From Aequoribacter sp049615385 (lineage in GTDB: Bacteria; Pseudomonadota; Gammaproteobacteria; Pseudomonadales; Halieaceae): a stretch of DNA of 64,000 bases. Each line of letters begins with the position of its first letter. The stretch's first letter is position 1. The position numbers were made by a program, and so were the translations under genes. This document shows, one piece after another, positions 1 to 8,793 of this stretch. The notes under the pieces are model-generated. The model did not search any database, had not been told where the DNA came from, and saw nothing but the letters and a program-made list of their open reading frames with translations. The DNA is taken from assembly GCF_049615385.1 (NCBI RefSeq), contig NZ_JBMZFL010000003.1. One strand, written 5' to 3'.

Positions 1-63
1 CGCTACCCTAAACCTAGGGTGCTAATTGACTGAAATAGCAACATTTTTCCAATTTTCGTCTCC

Positions 64-93
64 TTGACAGGGGTGTTCGTGCACCTCTATAGT
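64..93 (+). promoter_or_regulatory. Sigma70-type promoter of the dcw cluster
   Basis: A perfect -35 hexamer TTGACA (64-69) is followed after 18 bases by TATAGT (88-93), one mismatch from the -10 consensus. Transcription would start near base 100, about 65 bases before mraZ. This is the only good promoter seen before a long series of overlapping same-strand genes, so it probably drives much of the division and cell wall cluster. The assignment is from sequence match only. Confidence 0.7.
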
Positions 94-102
94 GTCGCAA
101 AG

Positions 103-137
103 TGGAGAAAAGTGGGTAAATCTGGTTTTTTGTGGAT
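103..137 (+). promoter_or_regulatory. MraZ operator: four TGG-type boxes at exact 10-base spacing
   Basis: Four pentamers, TGGAG (103), TGGGT (113), TGGTT (123) and TGGAT (133), recur with a period of exactly 10 bases between the -10 box and the mraZ start. MraZ is known to bind short TGGG-type direct repeats separated by five bases upstream of its own gene and to repress it. The spacing here fits one ring-shaped MraZ oligomer contacting one helical face. Binding is inferred. Confidence 0.7.
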
Positions 138-166
138 TTGCCGAGATAAAAAAGGGGCGGTTTTCA

Positions 167-622
167 GTGTTTAGAGGCGTGCATCACATCAATATGGATG
201 CGAAAGGGCGATTGGCAATTCCTGCCAAGCATCGCGAGCCTCTGCTCGGCCATTGCTCTGGTGAGGTCGTTATTACCATCGATACACAGGTGGCGTGTCT
301 GGCCTTGTACCCTCTGCCCGAATGGGAAGTGATCCAAGATCAAATTCAGGCTTTGCCCGCCTTAAAGCCTGCGGTTAAACGTTTTCAGCGCCTCACTTTG
401 GGCTACGCCACCGATTTAGAGATGGATGCTAATGGCCGATTGTTGCTTCCCGCCCCTCTGCGAGAGTACGCCAACCTAGATAAGAAGCTGGTCTTGGTGG
501 GACAGGGTAACAAGCTGGAAATATGGTCAGAAAACTTGTGGTTGTCCGAGCGAGATAAAGCGTTGTTGGAATCCGGTGCCGATACTGAGCTTCCGGAAGA
601 ACTCATGTCACTCACACTGTAG
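167..622 (+). CDS. mraZ: Transcriptional regulator MraZ
   Basis: MraZ is a DNA-binding ring protein that controls the dcw cluster. The product has two AbrB-like half domains, each with its signature: DAKGRLAIP near residues 11-19 and DANGRLLLP near 87-95. An in-frame ATG exists at 92, but the GTG at 167 is preferred. It yields the usual family N-terminus (FRGVHHIN), a typical length of 151 residues, and has a purine-rich ribosome site (GGGGCGG) just upstream. The ATG at 92 would also place the operator boxes inside the coding region. It is the first gene of the cluster, and rsmH follows after 8 bases. Identity is firm; the start is likely. Confidence 0.95.
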   Translation: MFRGVHHINMDAKGRLAIPAKHREPLLGHCSGEVVITIDTQVACLALYPLPEWEVIQDQIQALPALKPAVKRFQRLTLGYATDLEMDANGRLLLPAPLREYANLDKKLVLVGQGNKLEIWSENLWLSERDKALLESGADTELPEELMSLTL

Positions 623-630
623 GTGTCAGG

Positions 631-1548
631 ATGCACGAGTCGGTATTGCTAGAAGAGTCGCTGCAAGGGCTGGTTGGTCCTTTGTCGGGCCGCTATGTCG
701 ACGGCACCTTTGGTCGTGGTGGTCACACCCGCGCGCTCTTGGCATTGCTTGATGATGACGCTGCCGTCCTAGTAATGGATAAAGACCCACAAGCTATCGA
801 AGTTGCCCAGGCCTTGGCGGCTGAAGACGCCCGAGTATCGGTTTATCACGGTAGCTTCGCCGATTTGCCTGATGCCTTGCGTCAATTGGGTTGGGTGGGT
901 GTTGATGGTGTGCTACTGGATTTAGGTGTTTCTAGTCCTCAGTTAGATCAAGATGAACGTGGCTTTTCTTTTCAGCGCCAAGGTCCTCTGGACATGCGTA
1001 TGGATAACTCAAGCGGACAAACGGTGGCTGAGTATCTGCAGTGGGTGTCTGAGACTGATTTGATCTCGGTGCTGCGCGACTATGGTGAAGAGCGTTTTGC
1101 GCGTCGCATTGCGGCCGCCATTGTAAAGGCCCGCGCTGACAGCCCCATCACAACGACCTTGCAACTCGCCGAGCTCGTTAAAGTCGCGCATCCGCGCTGG
1201 GAAAAACACAAGCATCCGGCCACTCGAACCTTTCAGGCCTTGCGAATTGCGATTAACCGAGAACTTGAGGACTTAGATGTCCTGCTAGACGCTGTGGTGG
1301 ATTGCTTGTCGCCCGGCGGTCGTTTGGCGGTTATCAGCTTTCACTCTTTAGAAGACCGCAAGGTGAAGCAATTTATGCGTAAGGCTTCTCAGGGGCCGAA
1401 GATACCCCGCGGTGTTCCCGTGCAGGGGGACGCAATGCGAGGCCCCTTGGCTTTAGTGGGTAAAGCCATAAAGCCATCGGAGCGTGAAGTACAGACAAAT
1501 GTCCGCGCGCGGAGTGCCGTGCTCAGAATTGCGGAGCGTCGGCGATGA
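631..1548 (+). CDS. rsmH: 16S rRNA (cytosine(1402)-N4)-methyltransferase RsmH
   Basis: This SAM-dependent methyltransferase (formerly MraW) modifies C1402 in the ribosomal decoding centre. The SAM-binding loop VDGTFGRGGH lies at residues 23-32, and the family motifs LLDLGVSSPQ, RGFSF and SFHSLEDR are all present. The N-terminus MHESVLLEE is characteristic, and 305 residues is a normal length. The gene sits between mraZ and ftsL, as in most proteobacteria. Its stop codon overlaps the ftsL start (ATGA), which points to translational coupling. Confidence 0.97.
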   Translation: MHESVLLEESLQGLVGPLSGRYVDGTFGRGGHTRALLALLDDDAAVLVMDKDPQAIEVAQALAAEDARVSVYHGSFADLPDALRQLGWVGVDGVLLDLGVSSPQLDQDERGFSFQRQGPLDMRMDNSSGQTVAEYLQWVSETDLISVLRDYGEERFARRIAAAIVKARADSPITTTLQLAELVKVAHPRWEKHKHPATRTFQALRIAINRELEDLDVLLDAVVDCLSPGGRLAVISFHSLEDRKVKQFMRKASQGPKIPRGVPVQGDAMRGPLALVGKAIKPSEREVQTNVRARSAVLRIAERRR

Positions 1549-1814
1549 GTTTGCGTATGTGGCAAGTCATATTGCTGGCACTTGCTGTGGTGTTGAGCGG
1601 TTTTGCCGTTATTGGTGTAACCCAGCAAACGCGTAATGTGACCACGCAATTGCAGGTGGCCGAGAGTCGCCAGTGGTTTTTGCGTGACGAGTCGAGTCGC
1701 CTGTTGCTCGAGTTGAGTACGTACACGCGCATGGATCGCGTCGACGATATCAGTGCCGATATGGACATGGTGGCAGCATCGCCGACTCAAATACGGGTGG
1801 TGCCTAGTGAGTAG
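1545..1814 (+). CDS. ftsL: Cell division protein FtsL
   Basis: FtsL is a small bitopic inner membrane protein that forms the FtsQLB complex and activates septal wall synthesis by FtsWI. This 89-residue product has a short cytoplasmic end, one membrane helix at about residues 6-25 and a periplasmic coiled-coil segment (QLQVAESRQWFLRDESSRLL). FtsL sequences are poorly conserved, so the call rests on size, topology and position between rsmH and ftsI. It overlaps rsmH by 4 bases and ftsI by 8. Confidence 0.9.
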   Translation: MSLRMWQVILLALAVVLSGFAVIGVTQQTRNVTTQLQVAESRQWFLRDESSRLLLELSTYTRMDRVDDISADMDMVAASPTQIRVVPSE

Positions 1815-3552
1815 GGTTGCCGGTGAGGTCCAGGTGAGCTCTTGGCGTTTTCTGCTGTGCCTCGCCTTTTTACTGGTTCTGGCGGTGGCCTTAATAGGGC
1901 GTTTGGCCATGTTGCAGTTGCTGGATGTCGAGCAGGGACAACAGTTTTTACAGAGTCAGGGCGATGCGAGAACCGTGCGCTACGCCCAAATTCCAGCACA
2001 TCGTGGGGCGATTTTAGATCGTAGCGGCCAGCCTTTAGCCGTCTCGACACCCGTGCTGACCCTGTCTTTAAATCCGCAGCAGTTTGATGTCTCTAATCTA
2101 GATACCCTGGCTCGTCTCTTGACGCTTGACGCTAAAGAGCTCAAACAAAGGTTTCAGCAGTATCAAGACCGCCAATTCATGTATGTCAAAAAACACGTGA
2201 CTCCCGAACAGGCAGCACCCGTGTTGGCAAGTGGCATGCCTGGTCTGGTAGCGCAACGTGACTACAAGCGTTTTTATCCCGCGGCTGATCTGACTGCGCA
2301 GCTGATCGGTTTGACGGGCGACAGCGATACGGGTTTATCCGGCCTAGAACTTGCCTTCGATCACGTGCTGAGTGGAACCCCCGGGCGGAAAAAATACATC
2401 AAAGACCGATCAGGCAAGGCGATTCGCGACGTTGGTATTGAGTCAACAGCCGCTGACGGGCGCGATGTACGGCTCAGTATCGACTTGCGCCTGCAGTATG
2501 TTCAATACCGCGCGTTGCAGTCTGTAGTGGCAAGATCTGAGGCCATGGGGGCCTCAGCAATTACGATCGATAGTCATACCGGTGAGATTTTGGCGGTGTC
2601 GAACTATCCCAGTTTTAACCCCAACGATCGCAGTACATTTTCGGCCAGTGCGGCTCGTAACCGAGTGTTCGTTGATCAGTACGAGCCGGGCTCTACCTTT
2701 AAGGCTCTGACGGCGGTGGCGGCGCTAGAGACGGGGCGTTACTCCGCCGACACGGTCTTTGAAACCAGCCCCGGCTGGATGGTGGTGCAAGGTAAAACCT
2801 TTAAGGACCCGGTCGATTACGGGCAGCTCACCCTGGCCGGCGTTCTGGCAAAATCAAGCCAAATTGGGACCACAAAGCTGGCCTTGGATATTGGACGTGA
2901 TTCGCTGCTGCCGGTGTTGCAGCGTTTTGGTGTTGGGCAGCCGCTCGGGACTGGGTTTCCCGGTGAAACGGCAGGTATGTTGCCGCAACAGTCGCGCTGG
3001 AGCGACATCGAGCAAGCAACACTCGCTTTTGGTTATGGTGTGACGGTGTCACCGGCTCAGCTGGCCGCATTTTATGGGGCCATTGCCAATTATGGTCGCT
3101 TACAACCGCTGACCTTGGTTGCTACTGCCGAGGCAAACATGCCACCCGCGATGCCGGTGACAACGCCTGCGATAGCGTCTGAACTGCGGGCTATGCTGGG
3201 TGCAGTAACGGGCAAGGGTGGCACGGGTATTCTGGCTAACGTGCCTGGCTTCAGCGTGGCGGGTAAAACGGGAACCGTGCACAAAGCCGGTGCCGGTGGT
3301 TACGATCGCAAACGCTATATTGCTTGGTTTGCCGGTATGGCTCCGGCCGACAACCCTCGCTTTGTGACGGTTGTCATGGTCAACGAGCCCAAAGGCGAGT
3401 CGGTGGGTGGAGGCGCAATTGCCGCGCCCGTTTTCGCCGATATGACGGCCGCTATGTTGAGAATTTTGGGTGAATCGCCCAATCAGCAATCCCCAGTTAT
3501 TCAGTTAGCCGCCGCAGCGCAGGCCCTAGCGGGGGAGTCAAGCGATGGCTGA
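1807..3552 (+). CDS. ftsI: Septal peptidoglycan transpeptidase FtsI (PBP3)
   Basis: FtsI is the class B penicillin-binding protein that cross-links septal peptidoglycan together with FtsW. A single N-terminal membrane helix (about residues 15-35) precedes the dimerisation domain and the transpeptidase domain. The nucleophile motif is STFK (Ser296, Lys299) and the KTG motif is at 487-489. The SXN motif reads Ser350-Ser351-Gln352, with Gln in place of the usual Asn. The GTG at 1807 is chosen because it follows a GGGTGG ribosome site and leaves 12 residues before the conserved SWRF, close to the layout I recall for Pseudomonas PBP3; GTG 1834 is an alternative. Length is 581 residues. It overlaps both ftsL and murE. 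Confidence 0.95.
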   Translation: MSRVAGEVQVSSWRFLLCLAFLLVLAVALIGRLAMLQLLDVEQGQQFLQSQGDARTVRYAQIPAHRGAILDRSGQPLAVSTPVLTLSLNPQQFDVSNLDTLARLLTLDAKELKQRFQQYQDRQFMYVKKHVTPEQAAPVLASGMPGLVAQRDYKRFYPAADLTAQLIGLTGDSDTGLSGLELAFDHVLSGTPGRKKYIKDRSGKAIRDVGIESTAADGRDVRLSIDLRLQYVQYRALQSVVARSEAMGASAITIDSHTGEILAVSNYPSFNPNDRSTFSASAARNRVFVDQYEPGSTFKALTAVAALETGRYSADTVFETSPGWMVVQGKTFKDPVDYGQLTLAGVLAKSSQIGTTKLALDIGRDSLLPVLQRFGVGQPLGTGFPGETAGMLPQQSRWSDIEQATLAFGYGVTVSPAQLAAFYGAIANYGRLQPLTLVATAEANMPPAMPVTTPAIASELRAMLGAVTGKGGTGILANVPGFSVAGKTGTVHKAGAGGYDRKRYIAWFAGMAPADNPRFVTVVMVNEPKGESVGGGAIAAPVFADMTAAMLRILGESPNQQSPVIQLAAAAQALAGESSDG

Positions 3553-5008
3553 GCGCGTCGTGATGTTGTCAGAGTTGTGCGCAGATTTGGGTCGCTGCCT
3601 GCGCGACGCGAAGATTACGGGCATTGTAACGGACAGTCGCGCTGCATCGCTCGGTAGCCTATTCATCGCGGTGCCCGGGCATACGCACCAAGGTGTCGAT
3701 TTCGTGAACGATGCGGTGGCTCGTGGTGCCAGTGGAATTATCGCTGACGAGGAAATGAACTTACCCGACCATATAGGTCTAGTGGTGGTGAGCGATGTGC
3801 GAGCTACCTCGGGTATTGTTGCGACGCGATTTTTTGAAACGGATAAGCAGGAGCTGCGAACGCTTGCAGTAACGGGTACTAACGGTAAAACCTCGACGGT
3901 GCAGTTACTGGCACAGTTGCTGGGGGAGCTCGAGCAAGCCGCGGCGACGGTTGGAACTTTAGGTTTTCAGCTGCCCACTGGATTCAGTCCCAGCAGCAAT
4001 ACCACACCTGATGTGGTTGAAATTCACCGGTTTTTGGCCTCAGCGGCCGCGCAGAACGTGCGTTGGGCTGCACTGGAGGCGTCGTCACATGGTTTGGTGC
4101 AAAATCGCCTGACCGGGATGAATATCACCACTGCGGCTATCACGAATATTACCCAAGATCACTTGGATTATCACGGCACGATGAGCGAGTACATTGCCGC
4201 TAAAGCCAAAATTTTGGCGTTACCGGAGTTGCGTGCAGTGGTACTGGATTTGGATAACCCTGAGGTGCGTGCTTTGCGACAGCAAGTGCCCACTAACGTA
4301 CAGGTGTTAGGGTTTACCTTGGGCGAAGTTGCTGACGCTGATGCAGTGGTTGTCGCTCAGTATGACGCTGACGGTACGACGGCGACCGTGCGACTGGAGG
4401 GATTTGAATATCGCCTACAGTTACCCTTGGTGGGTGAGTTTTATTTGCGCAATACCCTAACTGCGTTGTTTATGCTGTGGGCGGAAGGTCTGCGTTTTGA
4501 AGATTTAGTCGCCGCGGCTGGAAGACTGCGAGGTGTTCCAGGTCGGCTGGAACGCGTTGGCTTAGACAGCGATGTGGCCGTTTACGTCGATTATGCGCAT
4601 ACGCCTGATGCTATAGCGCGGGTGTTGCAGGTGCTCAGACCTACAGTCAAAAACGATTTGTGGGTGGTATTTGGTTGTGGCGGCGATCGCGACAAATCGA
4701 AGCGTCCATTGATGGGGCAGGCTGCGGCAGAAGGCGCCGATTGGGTGGTGTTGACCAGCGACAACCCGAGAGCGGAGAACCCGTCTAAAATACTGGACGA
4801 TATTCGAGTTGGTTGCGCCCATGCGCGTTTGGTCATAGAGGACCGCGCCGTCGCCATTGAATCGGCGATTATGGCAGCGTCCCCTGGTGACACGCTGGTG
4901 ATCGCTGGCAAAGGCCACGAGACCGAACAGATTATTGGCGATGTTGCGTTTCCTTTTTCGGATCGGGAAGTCGCGCAAGTTGCTTTGGACTTGAGGAAAT
5001 GCGCATGA
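3545..5008 (+). CDS. murE: UDP-MurNAc-L-Ala-D-Glu:meso-diaminopimelate ligase MurE
   Basis: MurE adds the third residue of the peptidoglycan stem peptide in an ATP-dependent reaction in the cytoplasm. The Mur ligase P-loop GTNGKTST lies near residues 111-118, and the DNPR motif near 406-409 marks enzymes that use meso-diaminopimelate rather than lysine. The product of 487 residues has the three usual Mur ligase domains. The start overlaps ftsI by 8 bases and the stop overlaps the murF start (ATGA). Confidence 0.97.
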   Translation: MAERVVMLSELCADLGRCLRDAKITGIVTDSRAASLGSLFIAVPGHTHQGVDFVNDAVARGASGIIADEEMNLPDHIGLVVVSDVRATSGIVATRFFETDKQELRTLAVTGTNGKTSTVQLLAQLLGELEQAAATVGTLGFQLPTGFSPSSNTTPDVVEIHRFLASAAAQNVRWAALEASSHGLVQNRLTGMNITTAAITNITQDHLDYHGTMSEYIAAKAKILALPELRAVVLDLDNPEVRALRQQVPTNVQVLGFTLGEVADADAVVVAQYDADGTTATVRLEGFEYRLQLPLVGEFYLRNTLTALFMLWAEGLRFEDLVAAAGRLRGVPGRLERVGLDSDVAVYVDYAHTPDAIARVLQVLRPTVKNDLWVVFGCGGDRDKSKRPLMGQAAAEGADWVVLTSDNPRAENPSKILDDIRVGCAHARLVIEDRAVAIESAIMAASPGDTLVIAGKGHETEQIIGDVAFPFSDREVAQVALDLRKCA

Positions 5009-6354
5009 ACACCCGTATTTCCTCTGATCAGTTAGCCTTCTTGCTGGACGCGCAAACTCGCGGTTCAGCGGTGACTATTCATGGTTTGAATTTCGACTCG
5101 CGCCAGGTTCAGGCGGGTGATTTGTTTGTCGCGTTTAAAGGTGACAAAGCCGACGGACATGACTACGTCGAAGCGGCTCGTGCGCGAGGCGCTGTCGCAG
5201 CCCTCGTCGAACGTTGGGTGCCGGTTGAGATCACACAGATTAAAGTTGAGGATTGCGTGTCTGCCCTAGCTGACTGGGCAAAAAGCGTCCGCCAATCGTC
5301 TGCCGCAACCTTTGTGGGCATTACCGGAAGTGCCGGAAAGACCACGGTAAAATCGACAGTTGCCCATATCCTGAGCGCACAGGGTGCCACCAGTGCGACG
5401 CAGGGAAACTACAACAACGAGATTGGGGTACCGCTCACCCTTTTGCAGCTGGGTCCAGAGGATCAATTTGCCGTAGTGGAAATGGGTGCTCGCTTTCAGG
5501 GTGATATTGCCTATTTGTGTGCTGTGGTCGAACCCAATGTGCGAATTCTAACGGCGGTGCTCCCGGCTCATATGGAAACCTTTGGGTCGATCGAGGTGAT
5601 AGCGCAGACCAAAGGTGAAATCTTTGACGGTATGAAGCCGACGGATGTTGCTGTTATGCCCGGAGACTCAACTTACCTTAATGCTTGGCAAAACAGAGCG
5701 GCCGGCAAGATTGTGACCTTTGGTTACTCCGATGCCAATGATATTCAGGTCTTGGAGGTGTCTGACCGAGGATTTTCAGGTCTTGCTCTGCGATTGAGAA
5801 CCCCTGCAGGCGATTGCGAAGTGGTTTCTGGTTTAGTCGGCGCCCACAACGCATCTAACATCGCGGCCAGTGTCGCGGCCTGTTTGGCCTGCGGTATGAG
5901 CTTAGACAGAATCGTTGCGCAGGTGGCATCTGTTCAAGCTGTTCAAGGGCGCCTTGCTCGAATCACCTTGTCAGATCAAACCACCTTGGTGGATGACTCT
6001 TACAACGCGAGCCCTGAAGCGATGCGTCAGGCTTTAGCGGCGCTGGAGCGCAGCCAGGGGGCGCGTCTCGCCATACTGGGACCCATGGCCGAGTTGGGTG
6101 CAAATAGCGACGAGTATCATCGGCAAGTTGTTGAGCAAGCGCTCGCTGGATCAGTGAACGAGATTTGGTTGAGCGGTACAACTTGGCCTGACTTAACAGA
6201 TAGCCGCCTGCGATACTTTGCCGATACTCAGGCCATCATAGATGAATTGCGCAGTCTACCCGCGTTCGATTGGATTTTAGTAAAGGCTTCGCGCAGTGCG
6301 CGGTTGGATCGTGTTGCTTCTCATCTGCAGACGCTTGGGGGTGCAGCATGCTAG
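5005..6354 (+). CDS. murF: UDP-MurNAc-tripeptide:D-Ala-D-Ala ligase MurF
   Basis: MurF attaches D-alanyl-D-alanine to UDP-MurNAc-tripeptide, completing the soluble precursor. The P-loop GSAGKTTVKS lies near residue 108, followed by the typical TQGNYNNEIGVPLTLL segment and, in the C-terminal domain, DDSYNASP. ATG 5005 is preferred over the in-frame ATG at 4999. It overlaps the murE stop as ATGA and sits 8 bases after a GAGG ribosome site. The length is 449 residues, close to the family norm. Confidence 0.96.
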   Translation: MNTRISSDQLAFLLDAQTRGSAVTIHGLNFDSRQVQAGDLFVAFKGDKADGHDYVEAARARGAVAALVERWVPVEITQIKVEDCVSALADWAKSVRQSSAATFVGITGSAGKTTVKSTVAHILSAQGATSATQGNYNNEIGVPLTLLQLGPEDQFAVVEMGARFQGDIAYLCAVVEPNVRILTAVLPAHMETFGSIEVIAQTKGEIFDGMKPTDVAVMPGDSTYLNAWQNRAAGKIVTFGYSDANDIQVLEVSDRGFSGLALRLRTPAGDCEVVSGLVGAHNASNIAASVAACLACGMSLDRIVAQVASVQAVQGRLARITLSDQTTLVDDSYNASPEAMRQALAALERSQGARLAILGPMAELGANSDEYHRQVVEQALAGSVNEIWLSGTTWPDLTDSRLRYFADTQAIIDELRSLPAFDWILVKASRSARLDRVASHLQTLGGAAC

Positions 6355-7430
6355 TGTGGTTGAGCGAGTACTTAAGCCAATTTGATACCTCGTTTCGAGT
6401 ATTCGGCTATTTAACACTGCGCAGCATATTAGCGGCCGGAACGGCCCTTGCCATTGCACTGATCACTGGTCCAGCCACGATCCGCTACCTACATCGTTTA
6501 AAAGTTGGCCAAGCGGTTCGCGATGACGGCCCACAAACGCATCTCGTCAAAGCGGGAACACCCACCATGGGTGGTATTTTAATTTTAAGCTCGGTTGCGC
6601 TGAGCACTTTGTTATGGGGTGACCTTGAAAATCAATATGTTTGGGTAACCCTATTGGTCACCCTAGGTTTTGGTATTGTGGGCTGGGTCGATGACTATCG
6701 AAAAGTCGTCGAACGCGATTCGCGCGGCCTGCCTGCGCGCTGGAAGTATTTCTGGCAATCGCTATTAGGATTGGCGGCGGCCTATTATCTCTATGCCTTC
6801 TCAGGTCTGGATGCAATGACTGAACTGTATGTGCCCTTCCTGAAGGATTGGATTGTACCTTTAGGTTGGTTTTCGATTGTGCTGACCTACTTTGTAATTG
6901 TCGGTGGCAGCAATGCCGTGAATTTAACCGACGGCCTCGACGGCCTCGCTATTTTGCCCTCGGTCATGGTGGGATCGGCTCTGGGTATTATCGCCTACCT
7001 GACAGGGCGAGTGGACTTTGCGGAATATTTGTTTATTCCTTACGTCCCGGGCAGCGGAGAATTGGCGGTCTTTTGTGGTGCGATTGCCGGGGCTGGCCTT
7101 GGGTTTCTGTGGTTTAACACCTACCCAGCCCAAGTCTTTATGGGCGACGTTGGTGCGCTGGCCTTAGGCGCCGCGTTGGGCTGTGTGGCGGTGATTACTC
7201 GGCACGAAATCGTTTTCTTCATCATGGGTGGCATTTTCGTACTGGAGACTGTGTCGGTCATTATTCAGGTGGCCTCGTTCAAACTCACCGGTAAACGCGT
7301 GTTTCGAATGGCACCTATTCATCATCACTACGAGTTGAAGGGATGGCCGGAGCCCAGAGTTATCGTGCGCTTTTGGATTATTACGGTCATGTTGGTCTTG
7401 TTTGGTCTTGCGACCCTGAAGTTGAGGTAG
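6348..7430 (+). CDS. mraY: Phospho-N-acetylmuramoyl-pentapeptide transferase MraY
   Basis: MraY transfers phospho-MurNAc-pentapeptide to undecaprenyl phosphate, forming lipid I at the inner membrane. The 360-residue product is largely hydrophobic, with about ten membrane helices. It has the family motifs GTPTMGG, the aspartate-rich DDYRK segment, NAVNLTDGLDGLA and the C-terminal APIHHHYELKGW. The start overlaps murF by 7 bases behind a GGGGGTG ribosome site. Confidence 0.97.
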   Translation: MLVWLSEYLSQFDTSFRVFGYLTLRSILAAGTALAIALITGPATIRYLHRLKVGQAVRDDGPQTHLVKAGTPTMGGILILSSVALSTLLWGDLENQYVWVTLLVTLGFGIVGWVDDYRKVVERDSRGLPARWKYFWQSLLGLAAAYYLYAFSGLDAMTELYVPFLKDWIVPLGWFSIVLTYFVIVGGSNAVNLTDGLDGLAILPSVMVGSALGIIAYLTGRVDFAEYLFIPYVPGSGELAVFCGAIAGAGLGFLWFNTYPAQVFMGDVGALALGAALGCVAVITRHEIVFFIMGGIFVLETVSVIIQVASFKLTGKRVFRMAPIHHHYELKGWPEPRVIVRFWIITVMLVLFGLATLKLR

Positions 7431-7434
7431 ACGC

Positions 7435-8793
7435 ATGAACGTATCCTCACGCCAACAGCTCATCGCCACTGACCAACGCTACCTCGTGGTGGGTTTGGGT
7501 GAGACCGGCATGTCGGTAGTAAACCACTTGCGTGCTCAGGGTAAAACTGTGAGTGTGGTGGATACACGCAAGCAGCCACCCAATACCTCATGGCTTAAAG
7601 ATGTGCATCCTGAGGTTCCCTTGTACCACGAGAGCGCGCCGCAAGATTATTATGATTCGAGCGTCACCTGGGTGGTAAGCCCCGGTATCGCCCCAAGCGA
7701 ACCCATGGTAATCGAAGCGCAGGCCAGCGGTGCTTTGGTTTTGAGTGACTTGGATTTATTCATGGAAGCTGCAAGGGCGCCGGTCATTGGTATTACTGGC
7801 TCCAACGGCAAGTCCACGGTAACAACCCTGGTTGGCGAGATGCTGTCCAAAGCCGGACTGAGGGCCGCAGTAGGCGGTAATTTATCGCCCGCGGCGCTAG
7901 CCATTCTTGATGATGACATCGAAGTGTATGTGCTCGAGATGTCCAGCTTTCAGTTAGAGCGCTCGAGCGCTCTGGGTTTGGATGTCGCGATTGTTTTGAA
8001 CGTCACCGCGGATCACATCGATCACCATGGCTCAATGGCCGCTTACCACGCAGCAAAACACCGCATTTTTAGAAAGGCTAAAACGGCTGTGGTCAATGAC
8101 GATGACGTGCTGACCCAACCTTTAGTCGATAGCACCGTGCGAGTGATTCGTTATGGTGCAAAAGCTCATCGCGATGCTGAGTTTAAATTGTTGAACGACG
8201 CCCTGTGGGTGGGCGTTAGCAAGATTATTGACGTGTCTGAAATGGCTTTGCCGGGGCGGCACAATCACCTTAATGCTTTGGTTGCTTGTGCCATAGCCGC
8301 TTGTTTTGACGTCACTCCCGAGGGGATGGCGGCGACTTTACGAACCTTTAGTGGGTTACCTCACCGTTGCCGAGTCGTGCAAACCATCGCCGGTGTAACC
8401 TACGTCAATGACTCCAAAGCGACGAATGTCGGTGCGGCCTTGGCTGCCATTCAAGGGCTTGGCCCAAACAGTGATCTTGTATTACTGGCCGGGGGGCTGA
8501 GCAAGGGGCAAGATTTTAGTGCCTTGGTGCCCGCCATCAACCGCCATGTCCGCGAAGTGGTCGTATTCGGTGAAGCTGCAGGCGAATTGGCAGCTCTACC
8601 CCTGTTGAGACCTGCGATCCAAGTCGAGAATTTGCAGCAGGCGGTTAGCCGAGCCGCCGAAATTGCTCAGCCCGGTGATACCGTTTTGTTGTCGCCAGCT
8701 TGCGCGAGCATGGATCAGTTTAAAAATTATCAAGACCGCGGTGACCAGTTCGTGTATTTCGTTTCATCACTGCTTGGAGGAGCCCATGAATAG
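7435..8793 (+). CDS. murD: UDP-MurNAc-L-alanine:D-glutamate ligase MurD
   Basis: MurD adds D-glutamate to UDP-MurNAc-L-alanine. The N-terminal Rossmann-like domain begins YLVVGLGETGMS, and the ATP-binding loop GSNGKSTVTTL lies near residue 122. NDSKATN and the C-terminal LSPACASMDQF motif are present. Length (452 residues) and position between mraY and ftsW are standard. The stop overlaps the ftsW start by 8 bases. Confidence 0.97.
   Translation: MNVSSRQQLIATDQRYLVVGLGETGMSVVNHLRAQGKTVSVVDTRKQPPNTSWLKDVHPEVPLYHESAPQDYYDSSVTWVVSPGIAPSEPMVIEAQASGALVLSDLDLFMEAARAPVIGITGSNGKSTVTTLVGEMLSKAGLRAAVGGNLSPAALAILDDDIEVYVLEMSSFQLERSSALGLDVAIVLNVTADHIDHHGSMAAYHAAKHRIFRKAKTAVVNDDDVLTQPLVDSTVRVIRYGAKAHRDAEFKLLNDALWVGVSKIIDVSEMALPGRHNHLNALVACAIAACFDVTPEGMAATLRTFSGLPHRCRVVQTIAGVTYVNDSKATNVGAALAAIQGLGPNSDLVLLAGGLSKGQDFSALVPAINRHVREVVVFGEAAGELAALPLLRPAIQVENLQQAVSRAAEIAQPGDTVLLSPACASMDQFKNYQDRGDQFVYFVSSLLGGAHE

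Noticed and set aside
1..60. Short inverted repeat ACCCTA / TAGGGT at 5-20
   Set aside because: Six base pairs, no T-tract, and the upstream gene lies outside the window, so neither a terminator nor an operator can be supported.
92..166. Longer mraZ start at ATG 92
   Set aside because: The extra 25 residues do not look like MraZ, have no ribosome site and cover the -10 box and operator repeats.
1389..1910. 173-codon minus-strand open frame across rsmH, ftsL and ftsI
   Set aside because: It is antisense to three well-supported genes, has no family similarity and no ribosome site; a by-product of codon bias.
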